This document shows, in pieces, positions 25,300 to 36,718 of a stretch of DNA of 64,000 bases. Location: positions 2,270,556 through 2,334,555 of the forward strand of contig NZ_CP049780.1 of assembly GCF_011193355.1 (NCBI RefSeq), written 5' to 3'. The notes under the pieces were generated by a model. The model made no database searches. It had not been told where the DNA came from and saw only the letters and a list, made by a program, of their open reading frames with translations. Within the stretch, counting starts at the first letter, position 1; the number at the start of each line of letters is the position of its first letter. The stretch is from Streptomyces sp. JB150 (GTDB lineage Bacteria; Actinomycetota; Actinomycetes; Streptomycetales; Streptomycetaceae). The position numbers and the translations under genes were made by a program.

Positions 25300-26514
25300 A
25301 TGACCTCGAATTCGCGTGTGGTGGTGATCGGCGCCGGCCTCGCGGGCGTACGGCTCGCCCGGCGGCTCGGTGAGCTCGGCACGCCCGTACTGCTGATCGG
25401 CGAGGAGGAGCACCGTCCGTACAACCGGGTGCTGCTCGCCGAAGTGCTGGCCGGACGCTACAGCCCCGATGTGATCGCCCTCCCGGCGCCCGCGGAGCTG
25501 ACGCGTGCCCGGGTCACCGGCATCGACCGCGCCGGCCGCACCCTGCGCTGCGCGGACGGCTCGGAGATCGCATACGACACGCTGGTCCTGGCCACCGGCT
25601 CCAACCCGGTACTGCCGCCGCTGCGCGGACTGTTCACCCCGGACCACGAGCTGCCCGAGGGGGTCCACGCCTTCCGCACCATGGACGACTGCCTGGGCCT
25701 GTCCAAGGCGGTCCGGCCGGGTGTGAAGGCGGTCGTCATCGGCGGCGGGCTGCTCGGGGTCTCCGCGGCCCGCGCGCTCGCGCTGCGCGGCGCGCAGGTC
25801 GTGCTCGCCCAGCAGGCCGAGCGGCTGATGGAGCGCCAGCTCGACCCGGCCGCCTCGAAACTGGTCCGGCGCCACCTCGTCGACCTCGGGGTCGAGGTGC
25901 ACACCGAGTGCCGGGTCCGCGACGTGCGCGTGGCCGGCGGCGCGGTCCGCTCGGTGGAACTGGCCGACGGCTACGCCCTCGACGCCGACCTCGTCGTCCT
26001 GGCCTGCGGGGTCCGCCCGCGCGCCGGCCTCGCCCAGGACGCGGGGCTCGCCGTGCGCCAGGGCGTCCTGGTCGACGACGAGCTGCGCACCTCCGACCCG
26101 CACATCCGCGCGATCGGAGACTGCGCCCAGCACGACGGGACCGTGTACGGCCTGGCCGCGCCCGCCCTGGAGCAGGCCGACGTGCTCGCCGCCCTGCTCA
26201 CGGGCAGCGGCACCGCCCGCTACACCGGCACCCGCTCCCTGACCCGCCTCACCCTCTCCGGCCAGATCCCCTTCGACCTCGCCGCGTTCGGCGAGACGCA
26301 GCCCCGCCCCGGTGACGACGTCGTGCAGCTCGCCGACGCCACCCGCGGCACCTACCGCAAGGTCGTCGTCCGCGACGACCGCCTGGTCGGCGGGGTCCTC
26401 GTCGGCGAACTCGGCACCGTCGGCGCGCTCGCCCGCGCCTGGGAGGGAGCAGAGCCGCTCCCCTCGGACGGCGGCCCCCTGCTCCACCTGCTCACCAACG
26501 ACGGAGGCTCCTGA
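25300..26514 (+). CDS. NirB-like FAD/NAD(P)H oxidoreductase of nitrite operon
   Basis: This 404-residue flavoprotein corresponds to the N-terminal FAD/NAD half of NirB without the iron-sulfur and siroheme domains. FAD motif VVVIGAGLAGVRLARRL, NAD motif VVIGGGLLGVSAARAL and the FAD-ribityl motif RAIGDCAQHDG are clear. It probably carries electrons from NADH to nitrate or nitrite reductase. It is translationally coupled to nirB (TGATG at 26512-26516) and looks like a paralogue of the NirB N-terminus. A paired GAAAC/GTAAC motif lies upstream. Confidence 0.83.
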   Translation: MTSNSRVVVIGAGLAGVRLARRLGELGTPVLLIGEEEHRPYNRVLLAEVLAGRYSPDVIALPAPAELTRARVTGIDRAGRTLRCADGSEIAYDTLVLATGSNPVLPPLRGLFTPDHELPEGVHAFRTMDDCLGLSKAVRPGVKAVVIGGGLLGVSAARALALRGAQVVLAQQAERLMERQLDPAASKLVRRHLVDLGVEVHTECRVRDVRVAGGAVRSVELADGYALDADLVVLACGVRPRAGLAQDAGLAVRQGVLVDDELRTSDPHIRAIGDCAQHDGTVYGLAAPALEQADVLAALLTGSGTARYTGTRSLTRLTLSGQIPFDLAAFGETQPRPGDDVVQLADATRGTYRKVVVRDDRLVGGVLVGELGTVGALARAWEGAEPLPSDGGPLLHLLTNDGGS

Positions 26515-29129
26515 TGACCGCCACCCAGGGGGCTACCCCCACGATCCTGCTCGTCGGCCACGGCATGGTCGGCCAGCGCTTCCTGGAGGCGCTCGCCGCG
26601 CGCGGCCTGACCGCCACGCACCGCGTGGTGGTGCTCTGCGAGGAGCCGCGCCCCGCCTACGACCGCGTCGCGCTCACCTCGTACTTCTCGGGCAGGACAC
26701 CGGACGACCTCTCCCTGACCGACGAGGAGTTCATCAAGGACCACGGCATCGAGCTGCACATCGGCGACCCGGCCGAGACGATCGACCGCGAGGCGCGCAA
26801 GGTCACCGCCCGTTCCGGTCTGGTCATCGACTACGACGTCCTGGTGCTGGCCACCGGCTCGTACCCGTTCGTGCCGCCGGTGCCGAACAAGGACGCGACC
26901 GGCTGCTTCGTCTACCGCACCATCGAGGACCTGCTGGCGATCGAGGAGTACGCGAAGAAGAAGGCGACGACCGGCGCGGTGGTCGGCGGCGGCCTGCTCG
27001 GCCTGGAGGCGGCGGGCGCGCTGAAGGGCCTCGGCGTCGACACCCACATCGTGGAGTTCGCGCCGCGGCTGATGCCGGTGCAGGTCGACGAGGGCGGCGG
27101 CGCGGCGCTGCTGCGCACCATCGAGGAGATGGGCCTGTCCGTGCACACAGGCGTCGGCACCCAGGAGATCGTGACCGACGCCGCGGGCGTGGTGACCGGC
27201 ATGAAGCTGTCCGACGGCTCCGAGCTGGCCACCGACATGGTGGTCTTCTCCGCCGGTGTCCGCCCCCGCGACCAGCTGGCCCGCGACTGCGGCCTTCGGG
27301 TCGGCGAGCGCGGCGGCATCGCGGTCGACGAGCAGTGCCGTACGGTCACCGACCCGCACGTGTTCGCCATCGGGGAGTGCGCGCTGGCCGCGGACGGCCG
27401 GGTCTACGGCCTGGTCGCGCCCGGCTACGAGCAGGCCGAGACGGCGGCGGCGACGATCGCCGCGGACGAGGCGAGCTTCACCGGCGCCGACCTGTCCACC
27501 AAGCTCAAGCTGCTCGGCGTGGACGTGGCGTCCTTCGGCGACGCGCACGGCACGAGCGAGGACTGCCTCGACGTCGTCTACTCCGACTCCCGCTCGGGCC
27601 TGTACAAGAAGCTGGTCATCGGCCGCGACGGCACCCTGCTCGGCGGCATCCTGGTCGGCGACGCGGAGGCGTACGGCACGCTGAAGGCGTTCACCGGCTC
27701 GGTCCCGCCCGTCTCGCCGGAGTCGCTGGTGCTGCCGGCCGGTGCGGGCGCGCCCGTCCAGCTCGGCCCGGCCGCGCTGCCGGACGACGCGATCATCTGC
27801 TCCTGCAACAACGTCCGCAAGGGCACGATCCGCGAGGCGGTCACCGAGCACCAGTGCACCACCGTGCCCGAGGTGAAGAAGTGCACCAAGGCCGGTACGA
27901 CCTGCGGCAGCTGCGTCAAGGTGCTCGGCCAGCTGGTCGACGCCGAGCTGGAGGCGTCCGGCATCGAGGTCGACAAGGGCCTGTGCGGCTGCTTCGCGCA
28001 GACCCGCGAGGAGCTGTACGAGATCGTCCTCGCCCTGCGCGTCACCTCCTACCAGGACCTCCTGGACCGCTACGGCCGGGAGGGCGCGCGCGGCGGCGAC
28101 GGCTGCGAGGTCTGCAAGCCGACAGTGGCGTCGATCATCGCCTCGCTGGCCCCGGCCATCGGCGCCGACGGCTATGTCCTGGAGGGCGAGCAGGCGGCGC
28201 TGCAGGACACCAACGACCACTTCCTGGCCAACCTCCAGAAGAACGGGTCGTACTCCGTCGTCCCTCGCATCCCCGGCGGTGAGATCGCCCCGGAGAAACT
28301 GATCGTGATCGGGGAGATCGCCCGGGACTTCGGCCTCTACACCAAGATCACCGGAGGTCAGCGGATCGACATGTTCGGCGCGCGCGTGGAGCAGCTGCCG
28401 TCGATCTGGACCCGCCTGGTCGACGCCGGCTTCGAGTCCGGGCACGCCTACGGCAAGTCGCTGCGCACCGTGAAGTCCTGCGTCGGGCAGACCTGGTGCC
28501 GCTACGGCGTGCAGGACTCGGTGCGGATGGCGATCGACCTGGAGCTGCGCTACCGGGGCCTGCGCTCCCCGCACAAGCTGAAGGCGGCCGTCTCGGGCTG
28601 CGCCCGCGAGTGCGCGGAGGCCCAGTCGAAGGACTTCGGGGTGATCGCCACGTCCAACGGCTGGAACCTGTACGTCGGCGGCAACGGCGGCGCGACGCCC
28701 CGCCACGCGGACCTGCTCGCCCAGGACCTGTCGGACGCCGGACTGATCCGCCTGATCGACCGTTTCCTGATGTTCTACATCCGCACGGCCGACCGCCTGG
28801 AGCGCACGAGCACCTGGCTGGAGCGCATCCCGGGCGGCCTGGACCACGTCCGTGACGTGGTCGTCCACGACTCCCTCGGCATCTGCGAGGAGCTGGAGAG
28901 CCTGATGGCCGCGCATGTCTCGCACTACCGCGACGAGTGGGCGGAGACCATCAACGACCCCGAGAAGCTGGCCCGGTTCGTGTCCTTCGTCAACGCGCCC
29001 GACACCCCCGACCCGGTGGTCGGTTTCGTGCCCGAGCGCGACCAGATGAAGCCGGACCTGCCGCTGCTGTCGATCGGCCTGCGACGCCCCGCCGGCGAAG
29101 ACGTTCTGGAAGGAAGCGCCCAGCGATGA
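26514..29129 (+). CDS. nirB: Nitrite reductase (NADH) large subunit NirB
   Basis: This 871-residue multidomain enzyme reduces nitrite to ammonia. FAD/NAD domains fill residues about 1-410 (VGHGMVGQRFLEAL, VVGGGLLGLEAAGAL). Two BFD-like [2Fe-2S] regions follow (CSC...CGSC near 425-465 and CGC...CEVC near 485-535). The ferredoxin-like half domain (KITGGQRIDMFG) and the siroheme/4Fe-4S motif (CVGQTWC with GCARECAE, about 660-705) complete it. All cofactor ligands are present. It overlaps nirD by 4 bp (ATGA), so the three-gene operon is tightly coupled. Confidence 0.96.
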   Translation: MTATQGATPTILLVGHGMVGQRFLEALAARGLTATHRVVVLCEEPRPAYDRVALTSYFSGRTPDDLSLTDEEFIKDHGIELHIGDPAETIDREARKVTARSGLVIDYDVLVLATGSYPFVPPVPNKDATGCFVYRTIEDLLAIEEYAKKKATTGAVVGGGLLGLEAAGALKGLGVDTHIVEFAPRLMPVQVDEGGGAALLRTIEEMGLSVHTGVGTQEIVTDAAGVVTGMKLSDGSELATDMVVFSAGVRPRDQLARDCGLRVGERGGIAVDEQCRTVTDPHVFAIGECALAADGRVYGLVAPGYEQAETAAATIAADEASFTGADLSTKLKLLGVDVASFGDAHGTSEDCLDVVYSDSRSGLYKKLVIGRDGTLLGGILVGDAEAYGTLKAFTGSVPPVSPESLVLPAGAGAPVQLGPAALPDDAIICSCNNVRKGTIREAVTEHQCTTVPEVKKCTKAGTTCGSCVKVLGQLVDAELEASGIEVDKGLCGCFAQTREELYEIVLALRVTSYQDLLDRYGREGARGGDGCEVCKPTVASIIASLAPAIGADGYVLEGEQAALQDTNDHFLANLQKNGSYSVVPRIPGGEIAPEKLIVIGEIARDFGLYTKITGGQRIDMFGARVEQLPSIWTRLVDAGFESGHAYGKSLRTVKSCVGQTWCRYGVQDSVRMAIDLELRYRGLRSPHKLKAAVSGCARECAEAQSKDFGVIATSNGWNLYVGGNGGATPRHADLLAQDLSDAGLIRLIDRFLMFYIRTADRLERTSTWLERIPGGLDHVRDVVVHDSLGICEELESLMAAHVSHYRDEWAETINDPEKLARFVSFVNAPDTPDPVVGFVPERDQMKPDLPLLSIGLRRPAGEDVLEGSAQR

Positions 29130-29479
29130 CTCTGGCACCCGAGACGACCGACCTGAAAGTCCAGCTCCGGCTGGCGGACGACGAGTGGTTCACGGTCTGC
29201 GACCTGACCGTCCTGCTGCCGGGGCGCGGTGTGGCGGCCCTGCTGCCGGACGGCCGCCAGGTGGCCCTGTTCCGCGACCGCGGGGGCAACCTCTACGCGA
29301 TCGACAACCGCGACCCGTTCACCGGCGCGGCCGTCCTCTCCCGCGGCCTGACGGGCAGCCGGCAGGGCCGCCCCTTCGTCGCCTCGCCCCTGCTGAAGCA
29401 GCGGTTCGACCTGGAGTCCGGGCAGTGCCTGGACGACGAGACCGTGCGTGTGACGGCGTACGAGGTCCGGGCCGCCTGA
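29126..29479 (+). CDS. nirD: Nitrite reductase (NADH) small subunit NirD
   Basis: This 117-residue Rieske-fold subunit completes the NirBD assimilatory nitrite reductase. As usual for NirD, the Cys/His cluster ligands of true Rieske proteins are missing: the positions read NRDPFTG and SPLLKQRFDL. It probably has a structural role. The ATG overlaps the nirB stop (ATGA). A 22-bp perfect hairpin starting 22 bp after the stop ends the operon. Confidence 0.95.
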   Translation: MTLAPETTDLKVQLRLADDEWFTVCDLTVLLPGRGVAALLPDGRQVALFRDRGGNLYAIDNRDPFTGAAVLSRGLTGSRQGRPFVASPLLKQRFDLESGQCLDDETVRVTAYEVRAA

Positions 29480-29501
29480 GCGGCACGCCCCGGACCGCCG
29501 A

Positions 29502-29563
29502 CCGCCACCGTCTCACCGGCCGGCCCCTGCCTGCCCGGCCTCCGGCCGGTGAGACGGTGGCGG
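29502..29563. terminator. 22-bp perfect hairpin after nirD
   Basis: The arm at 29502-29523 is perfectly complementary to 29542-29563, with an 18-nt loop. It is the longest uninterrupted stem I found in the window. It serves the nirBD operon and the convergent frameshifted gene. No T-run follows on either side. Confidence 0.75.
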
Positions 29564-29609
29564 CGGCGTTCCCACGGCCGCGCCCGCCCGGCGGGTGGGG
29601 CGCCGCGCG

Positions 29610-30277
29610 TCAGTGCTGGTCGACCGGCCAGACCGCGGCCGGATCACACCGGTCGGGGCAGGCCAGCAGATACACCTCGTTGCCGAGGAACAGGTGGTAG
29701 GTGTCGGCGCCGATGCTGTACGGCTGCTCGGGCAGCCCCGACGGACGGCGAACTCCACGCCCTCCGGCACCTGGCACACGAAGGCCAGCCGGGCGCCGCA
29801 CGCACACCGGTACGACTCGGGAACTGCGCCCACGACGGCTCGCCCCCCCACCTTGAACTCCGCCCACCGCGCGCTGTCCCGGAAGGGCACCAGCCGCAGC
29901 GGCCGCGCGCACACGGCCGGCTCGGCCTCCTCCGCCGCCGTCGCCTCCGGCCCTTGCACCAGCACCCGCCAGAAGGGGGCCGGATACGGCGGCTGCGGCG
30001 CCTCCCAGTACCGGGGCACGAGCCGCCCGCCGGCCACCGGCGGATCGGTCGCGTCGTTGTGCGCCCCGCAGTGGAAGACCAGCAGGTGGTCCCCGCCGAA
30101 CACCTCGACGTCCGCCGGCACGTCGAGCTGGAAGAACAGGGTCATCCGCGCCCCGCAGAAGCACTCCGGCCACGGCTGCCCCTCCTCCAGGTACGGCCGG
30201 CCCCCCACGGAGTCCCGCGCCGGCTGCTCGAGGTGTTCGTCCCCGACCTCCACCCGACAGGCGGGCAGCCCTCCCAC
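29610..30277 (-). pseudogene. Unknown conserved-type protein gene with a frameshift
   Basis: From the GTG at 30277 (AAGGAGGAG 5 bp upstream) a frame runs through a Cys-containing N-terminal part (WPECFCGARMTLFFQLD, VFHCGAHNDATDPP, SYRCACGARLAFVCQVPEG). Near 29735-29750 the coding continuity jumps to another frame, which ends sensibly as YSIGADTYHLFLGNEVYLLA and PDRCDPAAVWPVDQH at the TAG/TGA-equivalent stop at 29610. Without the shift the first frame runs into low-quality Arg/Thr/Pro-rich sequence and into the nirD terminator. One missing base explains it: either a true pseudogene or a sequencing error. Three CxC or CxxxC-type pairs suggest a zinc-stabilised fold. Function unknown. Confidence 0.65.
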
Positions 30278-30314
30278 CGCTCCTCCTTCCGCCGCCGGCC
30301 GGCGCCGGCGAGGC

Positions 30315-30815
30315 TCAGGTGTCGCAGGCCACGCCGTCGCCGTCCCGGTCGAGGTGGGAAGCGTAGCCGGGCTCGCCGCGGTGGATGGGCGCGGCGCCGG
30401 CCGCGCGTACCGCGGTGCAGTTGGCGTAGTAGACGTCGGTGTCGCCGCCGCCGGAGGTGTCCGTGTCGCCGGAGGTGTCCGTGTCGCCGCCGTCCGCCTC
30501 CGCCGCGGGCCGGGCGGTGACGGTGCGCGTGACCCGGACGGTCTCGGTGGCGGTGACGGTCGGGGCGGGTTCGGCCTCCGGCGTCCGCGTCACCGTCGCG
30601 GTCGCCGTGACGGTCTCCTTCGGCCCCGGCGCGGCGGCCAGGGGCTTCTCACCGGTCGTGGTGCCCTCTCCGCCGGCGGCGCCCGCTCCGATGCCGAGGA
30701 GGAAGGCCAGGGCGAGGGCCGGGAGCACATAGCGCTTGCGGGCCCACGGCGGGGCCGGAGGCGTGGCGTTCGGCGGCGGCGGTGGCGTGTACGGGCTCGT
30801 GTACGGGTTGGTCAT
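30315..30815 (-). CDS. Membrane-anchored protein with Excalibur calcium-binding domain
   Basis: This 166-residue protein starts with a Pro/Tyr/Asn-rich cytoplasmic tail (PYTSPYTPPPPPNATPPAPP), then one transmembrane helix (YVLPALALAFLLGIGAGAAGG) and a Thr/Val-rich linker (TVTATATVTRTP). The C-terminal Excalibur domain YANCTAVRAAGAAPIHRGEPGY...DRDGDGVACDT binds Ca2+ through a DxDxDG loop and has a disulfide between its two Cys. Such proteins sit outside the membrane; the role is unknown. The ATG at 30815 follows GGGGGGACGAG. It is divergent from a TAT-exported phosphatase-like gene. Confidence 0.85.
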   Translation of the reverse strand: MTNPYTSPYTPPPPPNATPPAPPWARKRYVLPALALAFLLGIGAGAAGGEGTTTGEKPLAAAPGPKETVTATATVTRTPEAEPAPTVTATETVRVTRTVTARPAAEADGGDTDTSGDTDTSGGGDTDVYYANCTAVRAAGAAPIHRGEPGYASHLDRDGDGVACDT

Positions 30816-31046
30816 CTCGTCCCCCCGGACGTCTGTTGCGTGAGGGGATGAACGTATGGCGTACGCGTGTGACGTATGACGCGTGTGTCCATTCCGTGAC
30901 CTGTGACGTGAAGTGAGCTGGGGCGCCCGCCGCCCAGCCGTCATTGTCTGTCCATGGACAATCCATCCGGCGCCTCTAGGGTCCCGGATCGCGCGACCCC
31001 GTCGCCGACCGGTGGCGGGGCGGACACGGCACCTCCTGGAGTGAGA

Positions 31047-32204
31047 GTGGAACGTCGTAGCCTTCTGCGTGCGGCCCTGATCGGCGGCTCCTCGGCCGCA
31101 CTCGGCGGAACGTTGTGGCGTGGGGCCGCGTACGCGGCGCCCGCGCAGCCCGGGACCGGCCCCTACGGGCCGCTCGGCGCGCCGGACGCCAACGGCATCA
31201 GACTTCCCAGCGGCTTCACCAGCCGGGTCATCGCCCGTTCCGGGCAGACGGTCCCCGGCACCTCGTACACCTGGCACAACGCCCCCGACGGCGGCGCCTG
31301 CTACGCCGACGGCACCGGCTGGATCTACGTCTCCAACTCGGAGATCAACCCGGGCGGCGGCGCGAGCGCCGTGAAGTTCTCCTCCACGGGTGCGATCACC
31401 GGCGCGTACCGCATCCTCTCGAACACCCGCACCAACTGCGCGGGCGGCAAGACCCCGTGGAACACCTGGCTGTCGTGCGAGGAGGTCGACCGCGGGTACG
31501 TCTACGAGACGGACCCCTGGGGCGCCAAGGCGGCCGTCCGCCGCGACGCGATGGGCCGCTTCAAGCACGAGGCCGCCGCAGCCGACCCGGTCCGCCAGGT
31601 CGTCTACATGACCGAGGACGTCTCCGACGGCTGCTTCTACCGCTTCCGCCCCACCACCTGGGGCAACCTCTCCTCCGGCACCCTGGAGGTGATGGTCGCC
31701 GGCTCCGGCACCTCCGGCCCGGTCACCTGGGCCCGCGTCCCCGACCCGACCGGCGCCACCGCGACCCGCAACCAGGTCTCCGGCGCCAAGCGCTTCAACG
31801 GCGGCGAGGGCTGCTACTACGCCGACGACACCTGCTGGTTCACCACCAAGGGCGACAACCGCGTCTGGCAGTACAACGCGGCCGCCCAGACCATCGAACT
31901 GGCCTACGACGACTCGCTCGTCACCTCCGGCACCGCCCCGCTGACCGGCGTCGACAACGTCACCGGCGCCTCCTCCGGTGACCTCTACGTCGCCGAGGAC
32001 GGCGGCAACATGGAGATCTGCGTCATCACCCCCGACGACGTCGTCGCGCCCTTCCTGCGCATCGACAACCAGTCCGGCTCGGAGATCACCGGCCCGGCGT
32101 TCTCCCCCGACGGCCGGCGCCTGTACTTCTCCAGTCAGCGCGGCACGACGGGCACGTCGTCCGGTGGCATCACGTACGAGGTGACGGGGCCGTTCCGCGC
32201 CTAG
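31047..32204 (+). CDS. TAT-exported PhoX/DUF839-like protein
   Basis: This protein of about 385 residues begins with a twin-arginine signal (VERRSLLRAALIGGSSAALGG). The body is a beta-propeller-like DUF839 domain of the PhoX phosphatase type: WNTWLSCEE, GRFKHEAAAADPVRQVVYMTED and YVAEDGGNMEI are typical PhoX segments carrying acidic metal ligands. PhoX enzymes are Ca2+/Fe3+-dependent phosphomonoesterases outside the cell; activity here is inferred. The GTG at 31047 has GGAGTG at suitable spacing. A GTG at 31041 or an ATG at 30954 would add residues in front of the TAT motif. Confidence 0.8.
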   Translation: MERRSLLRAALIGGSSAALGGTLWRGAAYAAPAQPGTGPYGPLGAPDANGIRLPSGFTSRVIARSGQTVPGTSYTWHNAPDGGACYADGTGWIYVSNSEINPGGGASAVKFSSTGAITGAYRILSNTRTNCAGGKTPWNTWLSCEEVDRGYVYETDPWGAKAAVRRDAMGRFKHEAAAADPVRQVVYMTEDVSDGCFYRFRPTTWGNLSSGTLEVMVAGSGTSGPVTWARVPDPTGATATRNQVSGAKRFNGGEGCYYADDTCWFTTKGDNRVWQYNAAAQTIELAYDDSLVTSGTAPLTGVDNVTGASSGDLYVAEDGGNMEICVITPDDVVAPFLRIDNQSGSEITGPAFSPDGRRLYFSSQRGTTGTSSGGITYEVTGPFRA

Positions 32205-32360
32205 CCGCCCGGACGCGGGCAAGGTGGGACCCGGGAGAACCGGCATGGGCTGTCGACTTGCTGTCGGCTTCCCCGCATCGGTCGATCCGGCCGGCGCCCA
32301 TGACGTTTCATCGAGTCCCGCCTTCCCTGCACGCCTCACCCCCTCTCGGAGGCCCCCACC

Positions 32361-33308
32361 ATGACCCGGAACCGTCCCCGGCCGTCCCGCCGCGCGATCC
32401 TCGGCGCCGCCGCCGTCACCGCGCTCACACCGGCCACCGCCGCCGCCACGACCGGCGCCGCCACCCCGCGGCCCACCTGGCCGACCGAGTTCCCGCTGCC
32501 CGACGGCTGGCTCCCCGAAGGCATCACCATCGGCGCCCGGCCGTACGCCTACTTCGGCTCCCGCGCCCACGGCGGCATCCTGCGCACCGATCTGCGCACC
32601 GGCACGAGCAGAATCCTCCACCCCGGCGCGCCGGGCTCCGCGTCCATCGGCCTGAAACTGGACCGGGACGGCCTGCTGTACGTGGCGGGCGGCGGCGCGG
32701 GCACGGCGCGGATCGTGGACGCGCGCACCGGCGAACTCGTCCGCACCTACCAACTGACCGCGCCCAGCGGCCAGTTCGTCAACGACGTGGTCCTGCACGA
32801 GGACCGCGCCTGGTTCACCGACTCCCGCGCGCCCGTCCTCTACGGCGTCCCGCGCCACGGCGCCGGCGAGGTACGCGAACTCCCCCTCACCGGTGCCTGG
32901 GAGCAGCTGCCCGACGTCATCAACGCCAACGGGATCGTCGCCACCCCCGACGGCCGGGGCCTGATCGTCGTGAAGAGCGCACCGGGCACGCTGTACCGGG
33001 TCTCCCCGCGGACCGGCAAGGCGGCCGAGATCGCCCTCGTCGGGCAGGACTCCGTGGTCAACGGCGACGGCCTGTACCGCGTCGGCCGCACGCTGTACGT
33101 CGTCCAGAACCGCCTGAACAAGGTCTCCGTCTGGCACCTGAACGCCACGAGCACCAGCGCCACCCTCACCGGCACGATCACCGACCCCCGCTTCGACGTC
33201 CCCACCACCGCCGCCCGCTACGGCAACCGCCTCTACCTGGTCAACGCCCGCTTCACCAGCCCGCAGACCCCCGAGACGACGTTCACCGCGGTGGCCGTGG
33301 AGATCTGA
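32361..33308 (+). CDS. TAT-exported beta-propeller protein (SMP-30/NHL-like)
   Basis: This 315-residue protein has a twin-arginine signal (RPSRRAILGAAAVTALTPATAAA) and a six-bladed propeller rich in repeats such as GILRTDLRTGTSRIL, GLLYVAGGGAGTARIVDARTGELV and GNRLYLVNARF. It resembles SMP-30/gluconolactonase-like or streptogramin-lyase-like propellers. No catalytic assignment can be made. It follows the PhoX-like gene by 156 bp on the same strand but could have its own promoter. The ATG at 32361 has GGAGG at suitable spacing. A strong hairpin follows at 33358-33388. Confidence 0.75.
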   Translation: MTRNRPRPSRRAILGAAAVTALTPATAAATTGAATPRPTWPTEFPLPDGWLPEGITIGARPYAYFGSRAHGGILRTDLRTGTSRILHPGAPGSASIGLKLDRDGLLYVAGGGAGTARIVDARTGELVRTYQLTAPSGQFVNDVVLHEDRAWFTDSRAPVLYGVPRHGAGEVRELPLTGAWEQLPDVINANGIVATPDGRGLIVVKSAPGTLYRVSPRTGKAAEIALVGQDSVVNGDGLYRVGRTLYVVQNRLNKVSVWHLNATSTSATLTGTITDPRFDVPTTAARYGNRLYLVNARFTSPQTPETTFTAVAVEI

Positions 33309-33357
33309 CCCCGCGCCGGTCCACCCGCCGTGCCGCCCCGGCCCCGCGCACACCGAA

Positions 33358-33395
33358 GGGGCGGCACCCCCGCACAGGGTGCCGCCCCCCTCTTT
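33358..33395. terminator. Strong hairpin with T-rich tail between propeller gene and ppdK
   Basis: GGGGCGGCACCC (33358-33369) pairs perfectly with GGGTGCCGCCCC (33377-33388) around a 7-nt loop. CTCTTT follows on the plus strand. It sits between convergent genes and could act for both. Confidence 0.8.
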
Positions 33396-33473
33396 CGGGA
33401 GGCCGGAGCCGCCGCCGATCGGTGAGGGTCGGGTGACAAGCGGCGGCTCCGGAGCTTCGAGGTCCGCGAAGGG

Positions 33474-36221
<2,748 letters not shown>

Positions 36222-36420
36222 GGGTCTCGACTCCTCGAGGACGCGGTGGCTGCCCTGACGGCGAGGAACATACCCAGATCGAAGGCTGCTGGGTACGTCC
36301 ACTTGCGCGTCATGCGCCTGTAACCACTCGTCCGCCAGCGGATCGAAAGTCAAGGCTTGGTAAGCCGCCGATGGATCATGTTTTCACTTCTTGAACACAA
36401 CAACGCCCACAGACCGGATT

Positions 36421-36437
36421 TTGCGCTCATATGAGCA
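36421..36437. promoter_or_regulatory. Palindromic operator candidate upstream of ppdK, site 1
   Basis: TTGCGCTCATATGAGCA contains the perfect 12-bp palindrome GCTCATATGAGC. A near-identical site lies in inverted orientation at 36525-36541. It is about 200 bp upstream of the ppdK start. Confidence 0.45.
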
Positions 36438-36473
36438 GCCTCTAGCACGCTTGATTTCGGTCGCTGAACGATC

Positions 36474-36500
36474 AAGGGGTGGCACTGAGTGCCACCCCTT
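36474..36500 (-). terminator. 12-bp perfect hairpin in ppdK upstream region
   Basis: AAGGGGTGGCAC (36474-36485) and GTGCCACCCCTT (36489-36500) pair perfectly around a TGA loop. It lies between the two TTGCGCTCA sites. It may terminate transcription from the ROK gene 220 bp upstream on the minus strand, or be part of a leader or small RNA. No U-run follows. Confidence 0.5.
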
Positions 36501-36524
36501 GGAGAAGTGCAGTCGCCCATGATC

Positions 36525-36541
36525 CGCTCATCTGAGCGCAA
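36525..36541. promoter_or_regulatory. Palindromic operator candidate upstream of ppdK, site 2
   Basis: Read on the minus strand this is TTGCGCTCAGATGAGCG, matching site 1 at 15 of 17 bases in inverted orientation, 104 bp away. Confidence 0.45.
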
Positions 36542-36718
36542 CCCTTATCAAGGGTGGCGAGAATCACGCTGCCACGACTTGCCGGATTTCACCATCCGGA
36601 CGCGCGCCGAGACGGGAATCCGGCCCGCAACCCGGCGGTCACGTCCGGCCGTCACGCCGGCCGCTTGACGGGGCCGGCCCTCCTCTCTCAAGACCCCCCT
36701 CAGCCCCTCAAGGCCCCC

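Larger units (their letters stand above)
36222..36718. other. 497-bp gene-free, palindrome-rich region upstream of ppdK
   Basis: No convincing gene lies between ppdK and the ROK regulator, both on the minus strand. The region contains, from left to right: a TTGCGCTCA-type palindrome (36421-36437), a 12-bp stem hairpin (36474-36500), an inverted second copy of the TTGCGCTCA palindrome (36525-36541), a small ACCCTT/AAGGGT hairpin (36541-36555) and a CCGGAT/ATCCGG hairpin (36582-36599). It is less GC-rich than its surroundings (36361-36440). It probably holds the ppdK promoter and the ROK gene's terminator, and could encode a small RNA. Confidence 0.6.

Noticed and set aside
30888..30920. Four GTGA repeats between the Excalibur and PhoX-like genes, considered as a PhoP (PHO) box
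   Set aside because: The spacings (7, 5 and 5 bp) do not match the 11-bp period of Streptomyces PHO boxes; only the phosphatase context suggests it.
36350..36541. 63-residue open frame in the gap upstream of ppdK
   Set aside because: It spans several palindromes, has no ribosome site and its composition is unlike a protein of this organism.
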